NCBI GenBank assembly: GCA_020638835.1
Contig: JACKHV010000001.1
Location: 124,001 to 188,000, forward strand
Direction of reading: 5' to 3'
Origin: Planctomycetota bacterium
Lineage (GTDB): Bacteria > Planctomycetota > UBA1135 > GCA-002686595
DNA: 64,000 nucleotides
Part shown: positions 43,972 to 52,892 of the stretch, piece after piece
Position numbering within the stretch: position 1 is the stretch's first letter
How the letters are laid out: every line of letters begins with the position of its first letter
The notes under the pieces: generated by a model
The model's database searches: none
Seen by the model: only the letters and a program-made list of their open reading frames with translations
Told to the model about the DNA's origin: nothing
Made by a program: the position numbers and the translations under genes

Positions 43972-45687
43972 ATGTTCGGGCACACGTTGCGTGCGGCGGT
44001 CGCCGCGTCCTTCACCTGCGTCCTGCCGACGCTCGCCGCGCCCGTCTCGGCGCAAGTCGTCGGCTGCGGCGAGATCAGCGCCTTCTGCTTCGCGGACCAG
44101 GACGACTGTCCCTGCGCGAACGAGTACGAGCTCGGCGGCTGCGCGAACGCAACGGGCGTCGGCGGCATCCTGCAAGCCTCCGGCACGGGCATCGTCGCCT
44201 TCGACGACCTGGTGCTGACGGCGGTCCAGCTGCCCGAAGGCATGCCGACGGTCTTCTTCGCGGGCCAGTCCACCGCGCGCATCCCGTTCCGCAACGGCAT
44301 CCTCTGCATGGATCCGATGACGACCAAGCTGCTGCGCCTGTTCGACGCGCAGTCGTCCGTGGACGGGCGAGCGGAAGTCGGCCCCGGGATCATCGACTAC
44401 CTCGACACCGAGTTCTCACCGGGCGAGGGCGAGATCGAGCCCGGCTCGACGTGGTACTTCCAGGGCTACTACCGCGACCCGGGTCACTGCGTCGCGAGCG
44501 CGAACCTGACCAACGCGATCTCCGTGACCTTCGCCTCGGAGCCGCCGCTCGGCACGACGCGCATCGCCGGTACGGTGTTCTACGACTGGAACGAGACCGG
44601 CGTGTACGAGGTCGGCGCGCCGAACGAGGACGTCATCGACGGCTGGAAGGTCCGGCTCGACGGCCCGGGCGGTCCGCAGGAGACCTACACCGACCTCTTG
44701 GGTCGCTTCGAGTTCTTCGTTCCGAGCGATGGGTCGCAGTACACCGTGACCTCCGTCGCGCCGGGCGCCGGGTACATCCCGAACGCCGGCGGCATCTGGT
44801 TGCCGACGAGCCCCGAGTCGCAAGACGTCTTCGCGGACGTCCCGATCGTCTGCACGGCCTTCGGCCAGATCGCCTTCGTGAACACGCCCGAGCTCGCGCT
44901 GGGGCCGGACTACTGGTGCAGCGAAGAAGCCGTGGCGCTGCTCCAGGACTGCGACCCGCTGTGGCGCGAGACGGTGAACGGCCTGTGCCTGCGCACGAAC
45001 GTCACGAACCCGAACGGCGACGAGGGGACCTTCTTCACGGTGCTGTTGCCCGGAGAGGATTGCGAGTGCGACTGCCCCGACGACTGTGACGACGACTGCG
45101 ACGGCGGGAACGGGAACGGGAACTCGAACGCCAACGGAAACGGGAACGGCAACGGGAACGGGAACGGCAACGGGAACGGCAACGGCAACGGCAACGGCAA
45201 TGGGAACGGCCACTGCCACTGCCACGGCCACCAGAACACGAACGGCAACGGCCACAGCAGCCACGGGAACGGCAACGGCTACGGCCACCAGGACGACTGT
45301 TGCTGCGGCTGCCCCGACGACGACGGCTTCGCCCAGGCGACGAGCGACCTGTGTGACTTCCTGAGCGCTCCCACCAACGGCGTGCTCGCGAACCAGCTGT
45401 CGCAACAGTTCGTGACGACCGTGCTGAACTACACCTGCGGCGTCCTCGAGCCCCCGATCTACGTCGACCGCTTCCTGGACGGCGTCCTCGTGCCGCTCGA
45501 CGAGATGATCGAGATGACGACCGAGCTGCTCTGCATGCCGTGCTCGGCGAACACCGGCCCCGACGGCGATGAAGCCTGCCGCGAGCTGATCACCGGCTGT
45601 CTCCAGGAGTGGGACGACATGAACAGCGACGGCGACCGCATCTTCTCGAAGTCGCGCACGAAGCGCGAGTTCACGACGCCCTACTGA
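43972..45687 (+). CDS. Large secreted protein with Gly-Asn repeat and Cys/Asp- and His-rich segments
   Basis: 571 residues. Signal peptide (VAASFTCVLPTLAAPVSAQ). Residues about 25-190 are Cys-rich. About 195-290 resemble an SdrD B-like/carboxypeptidase-regulatory beta-sandwich (RIAGTVFYDWNETGVYEVG ... TYTDLLGRFEFFVPSDG). About 362-378 is CECDCPDDCDDDCDGG, then a Gly-Asn repeat of about 17 units, then HCHCHGHQNTNGNGHSSHG and CCCGCPDDD. The C-terminal 130 residues are folded-looking with 6 Cys. The Cys, Asp and His clusters suggest metal or calcium binding or a cross-linked surface layer; no family recognised. Confidence 0.75.
   Translation: MFGHTLRAAVAASFTCVLPTLAAPVSAQVVGCGEISAFCFADQDDCPCANEYELGGCANATGVGGILQASGTGIVAFDDLVLTAVQLPEGMPTVFFAGQSTARIPFRNGILCMDPMTTKLLRLFDAQSSVDGRAEVGPGIIDYLDTEFSPGEGEIEPGSTWYFQGYYRDPGHCVASANLTNAISVTFASEPPLGTTRIAGTVFYDWNETGVYEVGAPNEDVIDGWKVRLDGPGGPQETYTDLLGRFEFFVPSDGSQYTVTSVAPGAGYIPNAGGIWLPTSPESQDVFADVPIVCTAFGQIAFVNTPELALGPDYWCSEEAVALLQDCDPLWRETVNGLCLRTNVTNPNGDEGTFFTVLLPGEDCECDCPDDCDDDCDGGNGNGNSNANGNGNGNGNGNGNGNGNGNGNGNGNGHCHCHGHQNTNGNGHSSHGNGNGYGHQDDCCCGCPDDDGFAQATSDLCDFLSAPTNGVLANQLSQQFVTTVLNYTCGVLEPPIYVDRFLDGVLVPLDEMIEMTTELLCMPCSANTGPDGDEACRELITGCLQEWDDMNSDGDRIFSKSRTKREFTTPY
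45106..45210 (+). repeat. Gly-Asn coding tandem repeat
   Basis: A hexamer-like array of GGNAAC units (GGGAAC/GGCAAC) encodes alternating Gly and Asn, interrupted once by a Ser-Asn-Ala-Asn unit. Mixed third positions show it is kept at protein level, though copy number could vary by slippage. Confidence 0.85.
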
Positions 45688-45699
45688 TCCTCGCGCCGG

Positions 45700-45721
45700 C
45701 GCGCGGCAGCCGTGCCGCGCG
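45700..45721. terminator. Hairpin between convergent genes
   Basis: GCGCGGCA and TGCCGCGC pair around a 4-nt loop, between the stop of the Gly-Asn repeat gene (45687) and the stop of the kinase gene (45722). Probable bidirectional terminator. Confidence 0.6.
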
Positions 45722-48700
45722 TCAGCGCGGTCTCGCGATCAAACGGGCTCCCACGGTGCCGGCCGCGTAGGTCGCGAGGCCGTAGCCGCGCGACGCGAGC
45801 CGGAACTCCTGCTCGCGCGTCGAGCGCCACGATCCGCCGCGCCAGCGGTAGATCGGCGGCGAGTCCTCGCTGACGACGTAGGCGTCGCTCAGCCATTCCT
45901 GTCGGAAACCCGCCATGTCGACGACGCCGAAGGGGGACTCGTCGCGCAGCTCGATCCCGCCCGGCGCGTCGTACAGCGGGATGGCGCGCGAGTGCAGTCC
46001 GACCGTCGCGGCGTAGTCGAAGCGCGACCCCCAGGGGAAGGCGCGGCCGTCGGCGCCGCGGGCGGCCTTCTCCCAGGCGATCTCGTCGGGCAGCGCGTAG
46101 ACCCACGGTTCGCCGCGCGACTCGGCGCGCGCGTTGCGCCACACCAGGTAGTCCTGGAGGTCGTCCCACGAGATGCCCATGACGGGCGTGGTCGGTCCGC
46201 CGAGGTTCTCGACCGGCATCGGGCCGCTGCGTTCGCGCGGCACGTAGAGCGGTTCCTCGGACTGTTCGACGCGCGCGGCGATCTCCGGGTCGGCGCGGAA
46301 CTCGTCCCACTCGGCGTTGGTCAGTTCGTGCTCTTGGAGGAAGAAGGCGTCGACGACTTCCTCGCGCGCCGGAAGCGGCTCGCGCGCGAGCGGATCTCCG
46401 CCCAGGCGCGCGGGACCCGGCGGGACGTAGACGAAACCCGGCGGCGTCGAGCCCACGGGGAGCAGCTCGATGCGGCAATCGAGTTCCGACAAGCGGTCGA
46501 CCATCACCGGATAGCGCTGCGACTCGAAGCCTTCGGCGCGGGAGTACAGCAAGTAGGACCCGGGTTCGACCTCGATCGTCGCGCCGACGCGAACGCGGTT
46601 CGCGGCGCAGCAGACGAGCGGGTAGACCGTCTCGCGACAGTGCAGGCCGAGTGTTTCTCCCGCCTGCGTCGTGATGCGCGTCAGCGATCCATCATGGAGG
46701 ACCAGGAACTCGAGCGGCCCGTCGCTCGAGCCTCGTTCCGCGAGCTGCAGGCCCGTGACCGGAGCGAACTCTCCGCGCAGGACGAGTCGCGGGGCGTCCT
46801 CTCCCTCCAGCAGCAGCTCACCTTCTTCGTCCTCGCCGAAGCCCGCGTACACGTCGAGCAGATCGCGGATCTCGAGCCCGTTGAGGCTCGAGACGAGTCG
46901 GTACGGGGCCTGCGATTCCGCTCGCCAGTAGACGCTCTCCGCCAGCGGGTGGCCGTCGAGTGAGAGCACCAGGTCACCCGGCCGCAAGCTCGACGCGGGT
47001 GAGTTCGGATCGACGGCTTCGACGACGAGGCACGGGTCGCCGGGAAGGAACGCTGTCGCCCACGGTTCGTCCAGCGCCATGCCGATGCCGGACGTCGGGA
47101 CCGGCACGAGGCGCGGCACGTCCGCGCCGTCGCGCAGCTCTTCGTAGGGGACGTAGCGGAACAAGTAGAGTTCCGCGTCCATCGGCTCGACCGCGACGTT
47201 CAGCTCGCTGCGCCCGAGCAGCTCGCGTTGGTGTTCACCGCGCGCGTCGTAGCTCTCGACCGAGCGGCGGAAGAGCTCGGCGCGCTCGGTGTCGCCGCTC
47301 GCGACTGCTTCGCGCCAGCGGCTCAGGAAGTAGCTTGCGAAGGCCGTGCGCGTCTCGTCGGTGATGCCCCACGGCGCCTCGAAGCGCGCCGCGCGCTCGA
47401 GGGCCTCACGGGCGTCGAGCAGGTATCGTTCCGCTTCGACGGCGGTGTGGCGCAGCTCGGACTCGCGACCCGCGAAGGAGGCGCGCGCGCTGGGCAGCGC
47501 GTAGTCCGCGAAGAAGCGCGCGCGGCCGGCTTCGAGCTGTTCCTCGAGCAGGTCGAGCTGGGCGCGCAGATCCGCGTAGGCGCGTTGGTGTTGCACGGAC
47601 TCCTCGCGCGCCTGGGCGGCCGACGCGAGTGCGTCCGCGCGACGCGCCTCGCGCGCGAGTCGATCGCGCAACACGTCGATCTGCGTGTTCAGCTCGAAGA
47701 TGCGAGGCGCGTCGGGGCGCAGCTCGCGCGCGCGGGCCAGGGCCTCGAGCGCGGCGATCGGATCCTCTTCGTCGAGCGCCACTTCGGCGTCCTCGATGCC
47801 GCGCTCGAACGAACGATTCGCGCTGAGGTCGCGCTGTACGAGCACGCCGGATCCGGAGAGGACGAACAGCATGCCGGCCGCGAGCGTCACCGCGGGCGCC
47901 GGCTTGCGACGCACCCACTTGTGCGTGCGCGTCAAGATGCTGGCGGCCTTCGCGTGGATCGGCTCGAACGAGCGCACGCGGCGCAGGTCTTCGGCGAAGT
48001 CGAGCGCCGTGGCGTAGCGCCGCTCGGGATCGCGGTCCATCGCGACCTCGACGACCGTGCCGAGGTCCTGCGGGATGCGCGGGTTGCGCTTGCGCGGACG
48101 GACAGGGGCGCCTTGCAGAATCTCGTGGTAGAGCTGCTCGAAGCCTTCCGCCGCGTAGGGACGGTGAAGCGTCAGGCACTCGTAGAGCGTCACGCCCAGC
48201 GCGTAGACGTCGGTCCGCCGGTCGACCTTCGCGCGCTGACCGAGGATCTGTTCCGCGGACATGTATGCCGGCGTGCCGAGCGCCTGTCCGCTCTCGGTCA
48301 GCGTGTGCCCCTGATCGCCGAGGTCGCGCGCGAGGCCGAAGTCGAGGATCACGGGGTGACCCTCGGCGGCGATCATGATGTTCGCCGGCTTGATGTCGCG
48401 GTGGACGAGCCCGACCTCGTGCGCGGCGTGCAGCGCGCGTGCCGCCTGCTCGACGATGAGCAGGATGTCCTGCATCGAGTCCTTGCCCGTCAGGCTCGTG
48501 CCTGCTTCCGAGCGCGGCCGCTTGCCTTCGGAAGACTCGGTGATGCCGCTGCGCTCGCGCGCGTCCTCGATCAAGTCGGAGAGCGGCGTGCCGGGGATGA
48601 ACTGCATCGCGATGAACGGGATGCCTTCCACCTCTCCGAACTCGTGCACGCCGCAGATGCCGGGGTGCTCGAGCTTCGAGGCGAGTTCCGCCTCGCGCTG

Positions 48701-48895
48701 GAAGCGGTCGCGCACGTCCGAGTCCTGCGCGCGCGCCGTCGCGAGCATCTTCAGCGCGACCTTGCGGCGCAGCTGCGTGTCCTCGGCGAGGTAGACCACG
48801 CCCTGGGCGCCGCGCCCCAGTTCCTTGACGAGCTCGTAGTGACCGAAGATGCGCAAGCGTGGAGCCTCAGAGTGGTCGTCTCGAGGGGAGGTCAT
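45722..48895 (-). CDS. Membrane Ser/Thr kinase with PDZ-like and FGE-sulfatase (SUMF1-like) domains
   Basis: 1057 residues. Hanks-type kinase at about 18-290: LGRGAQGVVYLAED, catalytic VALKML Lys, VHRDIKPANIM near 165, DFG near 184, and AYMSAEQILG. One membrane span is near 333-352 (PAVTLAAGMLFVLSGSG), followed by a coiled-coil region (360-470). PDZ-like segment near 603-650 (NSPASSLRPGDLVLSLDGHP). A PEGA-like stretch precedes the FGE-type domain from about 815 (GFVYVPPGPARLGGD; LQEHELTNAEWDEF; WEKAARGADGRAFPWG). The kinase is cytoplasmic and the FGE domain external. The FGE part shows no active-site cysteines, so ligand sensing is more likely than catalysis. Confidence 0.92.
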   Translation of the reverse strand: MTSPRDDHSEAPRLRIFGHYELVKELGRGAQGVVYLAEDTQLRRKVALKMLATARAQDSDVRDRFQREAELASKLEHPGICGVHEFGEVEGIPFIAMQFIPGTPLSDLIEDARERSGITESSEGKRPRSEAGTSLTGKDSMQDILLIVEQAARALHAAHEVGLVHRDIKPANIMIAAEGHPVILDFGLARDLGDQGHTLTESGQALGTPAYMSAEQILGQRAKVDRRTDVYALGVTLYECLTLHRPYAAEGFEQLYHEILQGAPVRPRKRNPRIPQDLGTVVEVAMDRDPERRYATALDFAEDLRRVRSFEPIHAKAASILTRTHKWVRRKPAPAVTLAAGMLFVLSGSGVLVQRDLSANRSFERGIEDAEVALDEEDPIAALEALARARELRPDAPRIFELNTQIDVLRDRLAREARRADALASAAQAREESVQHQRAYADLRAQLDLLEEQLEAGRARFFADYALPSARASFAGRESELRHTAVEAERYLLDAREALERAARFEAPWGITDETRTAFASYFLSRWREAVASGDTERAELFRRSVESYDARGEHQRELLGRSELNVAVEPMDAELYLFRYVPYEELRDGADVPRLVPVPTSGIGMALDEPWATAFLPGDPCLVVEAVDPNSPASSLRPGDLVLSLDGHPLAESVYWRAESQAPYRLVSSLNGLEIRDLLDVYAGFGEDEEGELLLEGEDAPRLVLRGEFAPVTGLQLAERGSSDGPLEFLVLHDGSLTRITTQAGETLGLHCRETVYPLVCCAANRVRVGATIEVEPGSYLLYSRAEGFESQRYPVMVDRLSELDCRIELLPVGSTPPGFVYVPPGPARLGGDPLAREPLPAREEVVDAFFLQEHELTNAEWDEFRADPEIAARVEQSEEPLYVPRERSGPMPVENLGGPTTPVMGISWDDLQDYLVWRNARAESRGEPWVYALPDEIAWEKAARGADGRAFPWGSRFDYAATVGLHSRAIPLYDAPGGIELRDESPFGVVDMAGFRQEWLSDAYVVSEDSPPIYRWRGGSWRSTREQEFRLASRGYGLATYAAGTVGARLIARPR

Positions 48896-48998
48896 CGGGG
48901 GCGACCGTCCTCGGGGGTCACATCGTAAGCGTGAACGTAGGGCGGCGGAACGCGGCGCGGAGTGGTCGCGCCTCCTGTTCCGGATGTGTGCAGCGAGC

Positions 48999-50318
48999 TC
49001 ATCCGGCGAGCTCCAGACGATGCGCCTCGGCGATCCTCGACGCGCGCGACTCGGTGACTCCGGCGGTCTCCGCGAAGCTCGACCAGCGCCGCACCGCGTC
49101 CGCGACCTGCTCGAGGGTCTGCGCGGGCTTCGGCACCCCGAAGCGGCGTCCGACTTCGAGCAGGTCTTCGCGCGTGAAGTCGTCGCGCTTGCCCGCGATC
49201 GTCATCTGGTGCGATCCGGTCCAGTCGCCGGTCGGGTTGTACGCGAACGTCAGGTCGTAGGCCGGCGCCAGGCTCCACGTGCCCTTCTTGTCCATCAGGA
49301 ACGAGACGTTCTTGGTGTGGTCGTCCTGATTGCGCGCGATCACGTTGAAGAGCATGCGGCGGAAGAGTTCCGCGAGCTGAGGCACCGGCAGGCGCAGCGT
49401 CTGCATCAGCATCAACGCTTGTTCGTAGCTGTGCGCGCCGGCGAGCTGGAAGTCGTAGTGCCCGAGCGCGCAGAGCGTCTGCATGTGCCGCTTCTCGCCG
49501 TCCGGTCCGCGGTCGAAGCGGCGCGTCATGAAGTGGCTGCGTCCGTTCTCGTGCAGCAGCCGCGACGGGCTCATCGTGATGCCCGCCTCGAGCGCCATCA
49601 GGTGGTAGGCGTATTCGATCTTGCCGAAGCCGGCGGGGTCGGCGAGCTCGCGATCCCGCTGCAGCACGCCGTCGAACTTGAGCAGCCAGTGCTCGAAGCC
49701 CTCGGGCGCCGCGACCTGGCCCGACAACAGCTCACCGGTCGCGGGGTTCCACGCCACCACGGCCTTCGCGCGAGCGCCGCCCGCCGAGCTCCCGACGCGC
49801 AGGATGTCCTCCAGCGCCTCACGGTGCTCGTCTTCGGCCTTGCCCAGCTCGCTCTTGAAGCTCTCGCGTTCTCGCTGGATCAAGGCCGCCAGCTCGACGA
49901 GCTCGGCGATCTCGATCGGCACGGCTTCCTCGCGACGGCGGATCGCCGGCTTGAACTCGAGCGCACCCATGCCGCGCGAGCCCACGTAGCACAGCCGTTC
50001 GATGGGGCTGAAGCTCGCCGCGTCGCGACCGCGCGTGGCGAGCCATCGGTCGATCACCGCGTTGCCGAAGCTGTCCGGGAGCGAGTCGGCGAGCAGTCCC
50101 GGCAGGCCGCGGAAGCCCGTGCGCGCGAGTTCCGGGAAGCGGAACTGTCCCGGGCCCAGCGGCAGGCGCAGGGGGCTGACCTCGACGCCGCTCTTCAGCA
50201 TCGCCGGGTCGAACTCGTAGACCGCGCTGTGGGTTTCGTCGTCCCAGCGCGCCGCGCCGATGCGCCGACCCCAGAGCATGACCTCGATCACCTCGAGCCG
50301 CTCGATCACCAGCTCCAC
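48999..50318 (-). CDS. hipA: HipA-type Ser/Thr kinase toxin
   Basis: 439 residues from a GTG at 50318 that overlaps hipB by 13 bp. The N-terminal HipA domain (LWGRRIGAARWDD ... GLPGLLADSLPDSFGNAVID) is followed by the kinase fold: GGARAKAVVAWNP and LLKFDGV at the nucleotide site, the catalytic loop NVIARNQDDHTKN, and APAYDLTFAYN as the metal-binding Asp motif. All look intact. HipA kinases phosphorylate targets such as glutamyl-tRNA synthetase and slow growth. HipB, encoded just upstream, should bind and repress it. Confidence 0.9.
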   Translation of the reverse strand: MELVIERLEVIEVMLWGRRIGAARWDDETHSAVYEFDPAMLKSGVEVSPLRLPLGPGQFRFPELARTGFRGLPGLLADSLPDSFGNAVIDRWLATRGRDAASFSPIERLCYVGSRGMGALEFKPAIRRREEAVPIEIAELVELAALIQRERESFKSELGKAEDEHREALEDILRVGSSAGGARAKAVVAWNPATGELLSGQVAAPEGFEHWLLKFDGVLQRDRELADPAGFGKIEYAYHLMALEAGITMSPSRLLHENGRSHFMTRRFDRGPDGEKRHMQTLCALGHYDFQLAGAHSYEQALMLMQTLRLPVPQLAELFRRMLFNVIARNQDDHTKNVSFLMDKKGTWSLAPAYDLTFAYNPTGDWTGSHQMTIAGKRDDFTREDLLEVGRRFGVPKPAQTLEQVADAVRRWSSFAETAGVTESRASRIAEAHRLELAG

Positions 50319-50641
50319 TCCTCGTCGGCGGACTCCGAGCGCCGGCCGGACGCGCGCTTGCGTTCCTTGCCCTGACGGTCGGCGAGGTCGATCGGACTCG
50401 GTCCGCGGTCGGGCAGCCAGGCGGCGAGGCCTTCCAGCTCGCCGAGCGCGCGCAGCAGACGGATGAAGGTCTCGAGCGAACAACTCTGCCCGGCCTCCGC
50501 GTTCTGCACCGTGCGCAGCGACACCCCGGCGTTCTCCGCCAGCTCGGCCTGTCGCAGGTTGCGGTTCAGCCGCGCCCGCGCCAGCCGGCGGCCGAGCTCC
50601 TCGAGGATCGCCTCGTTGGTTCGGGAGTAGATGTGCTCCAT
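50306..50641 (-). CDS. hipB: HipB-type HTH antitoxin/autorepressor
   Basis: 111 residues from the ATG at 50641. An XRE-type helix-turn-helix (RLARARLNRNLRQAELAENA, GVSLRTVQNAEAGQSCSLE) is followed by a charged, Lys/Arg-rich tail. It should neutralise HipA and repress the operon by binding inverted repeats in the upstream 150 bp, where candidate sites are visible. An upstream in-frame start would add 16 residues without family similarity. Confidence 0.87.
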   Translation of the reverse strand: MEHIYSRTNEAILEELGRRLARARLNRNLRQAELAENAGVSLRTVQNAEAGQSCSLETFIRLLRALGELEGLAAWLPDRGPSPIDLADRQGKERKRASGRRSESADEEWSW

Positions 50642-50681
50642 ACGCAGTATTCTACGCTTTGTCCAGCTACATAGCGTCAGT

Positions 50682-50764
50682 GCGCACAATCATGCGCCTA
50701 GAGGCTGTTACTTTGCAAGCCGTAGAATCGTGCGCTTTGGGTTCAACATGAAGCACAAAGCGCA
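50682..50764 (-). promoter_or_regulatory. Candidate HipB operator sites
   Basis: Two inverted repeats lie upstream of hipB: GCGCA-N6-TGCGC (50682-50697), and TGCGCTTTG (50731-50739) with its exact complement CAAAGCGCA (50756-50764). The sequence TGCGC recurs several times. The region is AT-richer than its surroundings. Two spaced operators fit cooperative autorepression. Confidence 0.5.
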
Positions 50765-50789
50765 AAAAAGTGCGCTTGCGAGCCGCGCG

Positions 50790-51818
50790 TCACCCCTTCC
50801 AGGGCGGGATGTAGCGCAGTCCCAGGTTCAGCAGCTTCTGGATCAGAGCATCGTAGGAGTAGCCGACGTGCTCGAAGCCCTCCGCGAAGTCCTCTCCGAA
50901 GCACAGGTCGGGGTTCGGGTTCGCCTCGAGGATCCAGATGCGGCCTTCCGCGTCCATGCGGATGTCGATGCGGGCGTAGCCGGACAAGCCGAGCGCGCGG
51001 TAGATGCGGCGCGCGGTGTGGTCGATCTTCGCTGCCGTGCCCGCGGGCAGTCCTTTCGCGGGTCCGCTCTTCAAGCCAACCTGCTTCTGGTAGGCGAGGT
51101 CCCACTTGAGCTTCGACGTGACGATCATCGGCGCGCCTTCCGGCAGCTTGTCCATCGTCACCTCCCAGACCGGCGTCGTCTCGAGCCGCTGGTTGCCCAT
51201 CACGCCGATCGTCAGCTCACGGCCGGCGATGTACTCCTCACACAGCGCCGCCGTACCGACGTTGCGGTGGATGAAGTCGGCGCGCTCGTTGAGCTGGTCG
51301 ACGTCCCGGACGATCGAGGCGTGTGCGATGCCGGTCGACGCGTGTTCCGAACGCGACTTCACGAAGAGCGGGAATTCGAGCCCGAGCGGGAGTTCGGAGA
51401 CACGCTTGCCGATCGGGACGATGAAGAAGCGCGGCGCGCGGATGCGGTGGTACGAGAGCACCTTCTTGCAGAGCGCCTTGTCGTTCGCGACGAGCAAACC
51501 GCGCGGATTGCAGCCCGTGTACGCCTGCTTCTTGAGCTCGAGCCACGAGACGATGGCGGAGTCGAGGATGCCCGAGTCGTGGAAGTGCATCAGCAAGTTG
51601 AACACGATGTGCGGGCGGCGGGCCGCGATCGCGTCACGCACGGGGCGCAGGTCGTCCTCCACGCCGACGCAGATCACCTCGTGACCCAGGTTGATGAGCG
51701 TCGACATCACGTCGTACTCCATCTTCCACGGGTTGATCTCGTGCTCGTCCATGCCCTCGATCGTGTCGGGAGGCATCAACTCCGCGTGGACCATCAGCAG
51801 GACGCGCAGCTTTCTCAT
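50790..51818 (-). CDS. ATP-grasp ligase (D-Ala-D-Ala ligase-like)
   Basis: 342 residues. Residues about 100-330 have the ATP-grasp pattern: FPLFVKSRSEHASTGI (ATP-binding strand and loop), CEEYIAGRELTIGVMG, GYARIDIRMDAEG, and the Mg-binding ILEANPNPDLCFGEDF. Such enzymes join a carboxylate to an amine through an acyl phosphate. The start overlaps the metallopeptidase gene by 4 bp, so the pair probably acts together on a peptide or amino-acid conjugate. Product unknown. Confidence 0.85.
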   Translation of the reverse strand: MRKLRVLLMVHAELMPPDTIEGMDEHEINPWKMEYDVMSTLINLGHEVICVGVEDDLRPVRDAIAARRPHIVFNLLMHFHDSGILDSAIVSWLELKKQAYTGCNPRGLLVANDKALCKKVLSYHRIRAPRFFIVPIGKRVSELPLGLEFPLFVKSRSEHASTGIAHASIVRDVDQLNERADFIHRNVGTAALCEEYIAGRELTIGVMGNQRLETTPVWEVTMDKLPEGAPMIVTSKLKWDLAYQKQVGLKSGPAKGLPAGTAAKIDHTARRIYRALGLSGYARIDIRMDAEGRIWILEANPNPDLCFGEDFAEGFEHVGYSYDALIQKLLNLGLRYIPPWKG

Positions 51819-52852
51819 CGTTGGTAGCGCGGGTGGGCGCCGTAGAGGAACTGGCTCGAGAGCGAGGTCAGGACGACGGCTGCGTCGACGATCGCTTCGG
51901 ACTGCGCGGCCGCGAGCCGCAGGTCCTTCTGCTTGCAGCACGCGATCATCTCGCGCACCACGTGGTCGAGCAGGTAGCGGTGTTGTCCGGTCGCGGTGGC
52001 GACACGCTTGATCAGGTCGCGGCGCTTCGCGCGCAAGAAAGCGGCGGCGCGGGGACGCCCGGCAGCCTCGGCAGGGGGGGGGAAGACACGCGCGAGCTGG
52101 CCGTCGAAGGCGGGGTTGCTCTCCTCCGCGTAGAAGGCCTTCTTGCGGTCGTACAGCTCGCGCAGCGTCGTCGTCAGACGATGGACCGGGTCTTCCTTGT
52201 GGCGCGTGCGCATCGCCGGCGCGTCTTCGGCGATGCCGCGGACCAGCTCGTCGACGGCTTCGAGCTTGCGCAGCGCGGGCCAACCGGCGTAGCGCTTGCG
52301 CCAGCGCGCGCCCGGCTGCAACCAGACCGCGAAGGTCTCGGCCCAGTCCTCGAGCGGGTGACTCTGGCTGTACCAGTGGTCCAGGTTGAGCACGTGCGAC
52401 CGGCTCGTGGGATCGGGCGTGTAGGAGGAGTCGTACGGCTCGCTCGCGGAGCCGAAGGTCTCGCGCCAGAGCTTCTTGCGCCGCAAGCGGTACGCGTTGT
52501 CCAAGGCGTGCGCCGTCTCGTGGCGCAGGATCTTCAGGCACTCGTCCTTCGTGCCGCCCTCGACTTCGAGCATCTGCCGGCGCTCGAGCGAAACCAGGCG
52601 CGGGTGCGCCAGGTAGAACGGGATGGCGAAGCCTGTCGCGTCGTCCGGCGTGAACCAGTCGGTCGAGAGCCAGGTGTAGGGCCGGAAGCGCAGGCCGCGG
52701 CGCGCGAGTTCTTCGTCGAGCCGACCCAGCAGCGGTTCGACCATCGAGCCCTCGAGCGTGAGCCCGAGCGACGCGATCGTGCGATCGAGCAGCTGCTGGT
52801 CGGGAAGCTCGACCCAGTCGGATCGAGGCTCGAGGCGGGAGGAGCGCGCCAT
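51815..52852 (-). CDS. Putative zinc metallopeptidase linked to the ATP-grasp gene
   Basis: 345 residues. ILRHETAHALDNAYR near residue 115 is an HExxH zinc motif in the HETAH form, and HPLEDWAETFAVWLQPG about 60 residues later supplies a likely third ligand (Glu) of gluzincin type. No signal peptide is seen, so cytoplasmic action is expected. It is translationally coupled to the ATP-grasp ligase downstream, a pairing seen in other bacteria. Substrate unknown. Confidence 0.8.
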   Translation of the reverse strand: MARSSRLEPRSDWVELPDQQLLDRTIASLGLTLEGSMVEPLLGRLDEELARRGLRFRPYTWLSTDWFTPDDATGFAIPFYLAHPRLVSLERRQMLEVEGGTKDECLKILRHETAHALDNAYRLRRKKLWRETFGSASEPYDSSYTPDPTSRSHVLNLDHWYSQSHPLEDWAETFAVWLQPGARWRKRYAGWPALRKLEAVDELVRGIAEDAPAMRTRHKEDPVHRLTTTLRELYDRKKAFYAEESNPAFDGQLARVFPPPAEAAGRPRAAAFLRAKRRDLIKRVATATGQHRYLLDHVVREMIACCKQKDLRLAAAQSEAIVDAAVVLTSLSSQFLYGAHPRYQR

Positions 52853-52892
52853 GCCCCGAGCTTACCACTCGGAGGACGCACGCTCCCCAACG

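Noticed and set aside
45106..45210. Tandem array as a CRISPR
   Set aside because: Units are about 6 bp, have no spacers, and are in frame as Gly-Asn codons of a secreted protein.
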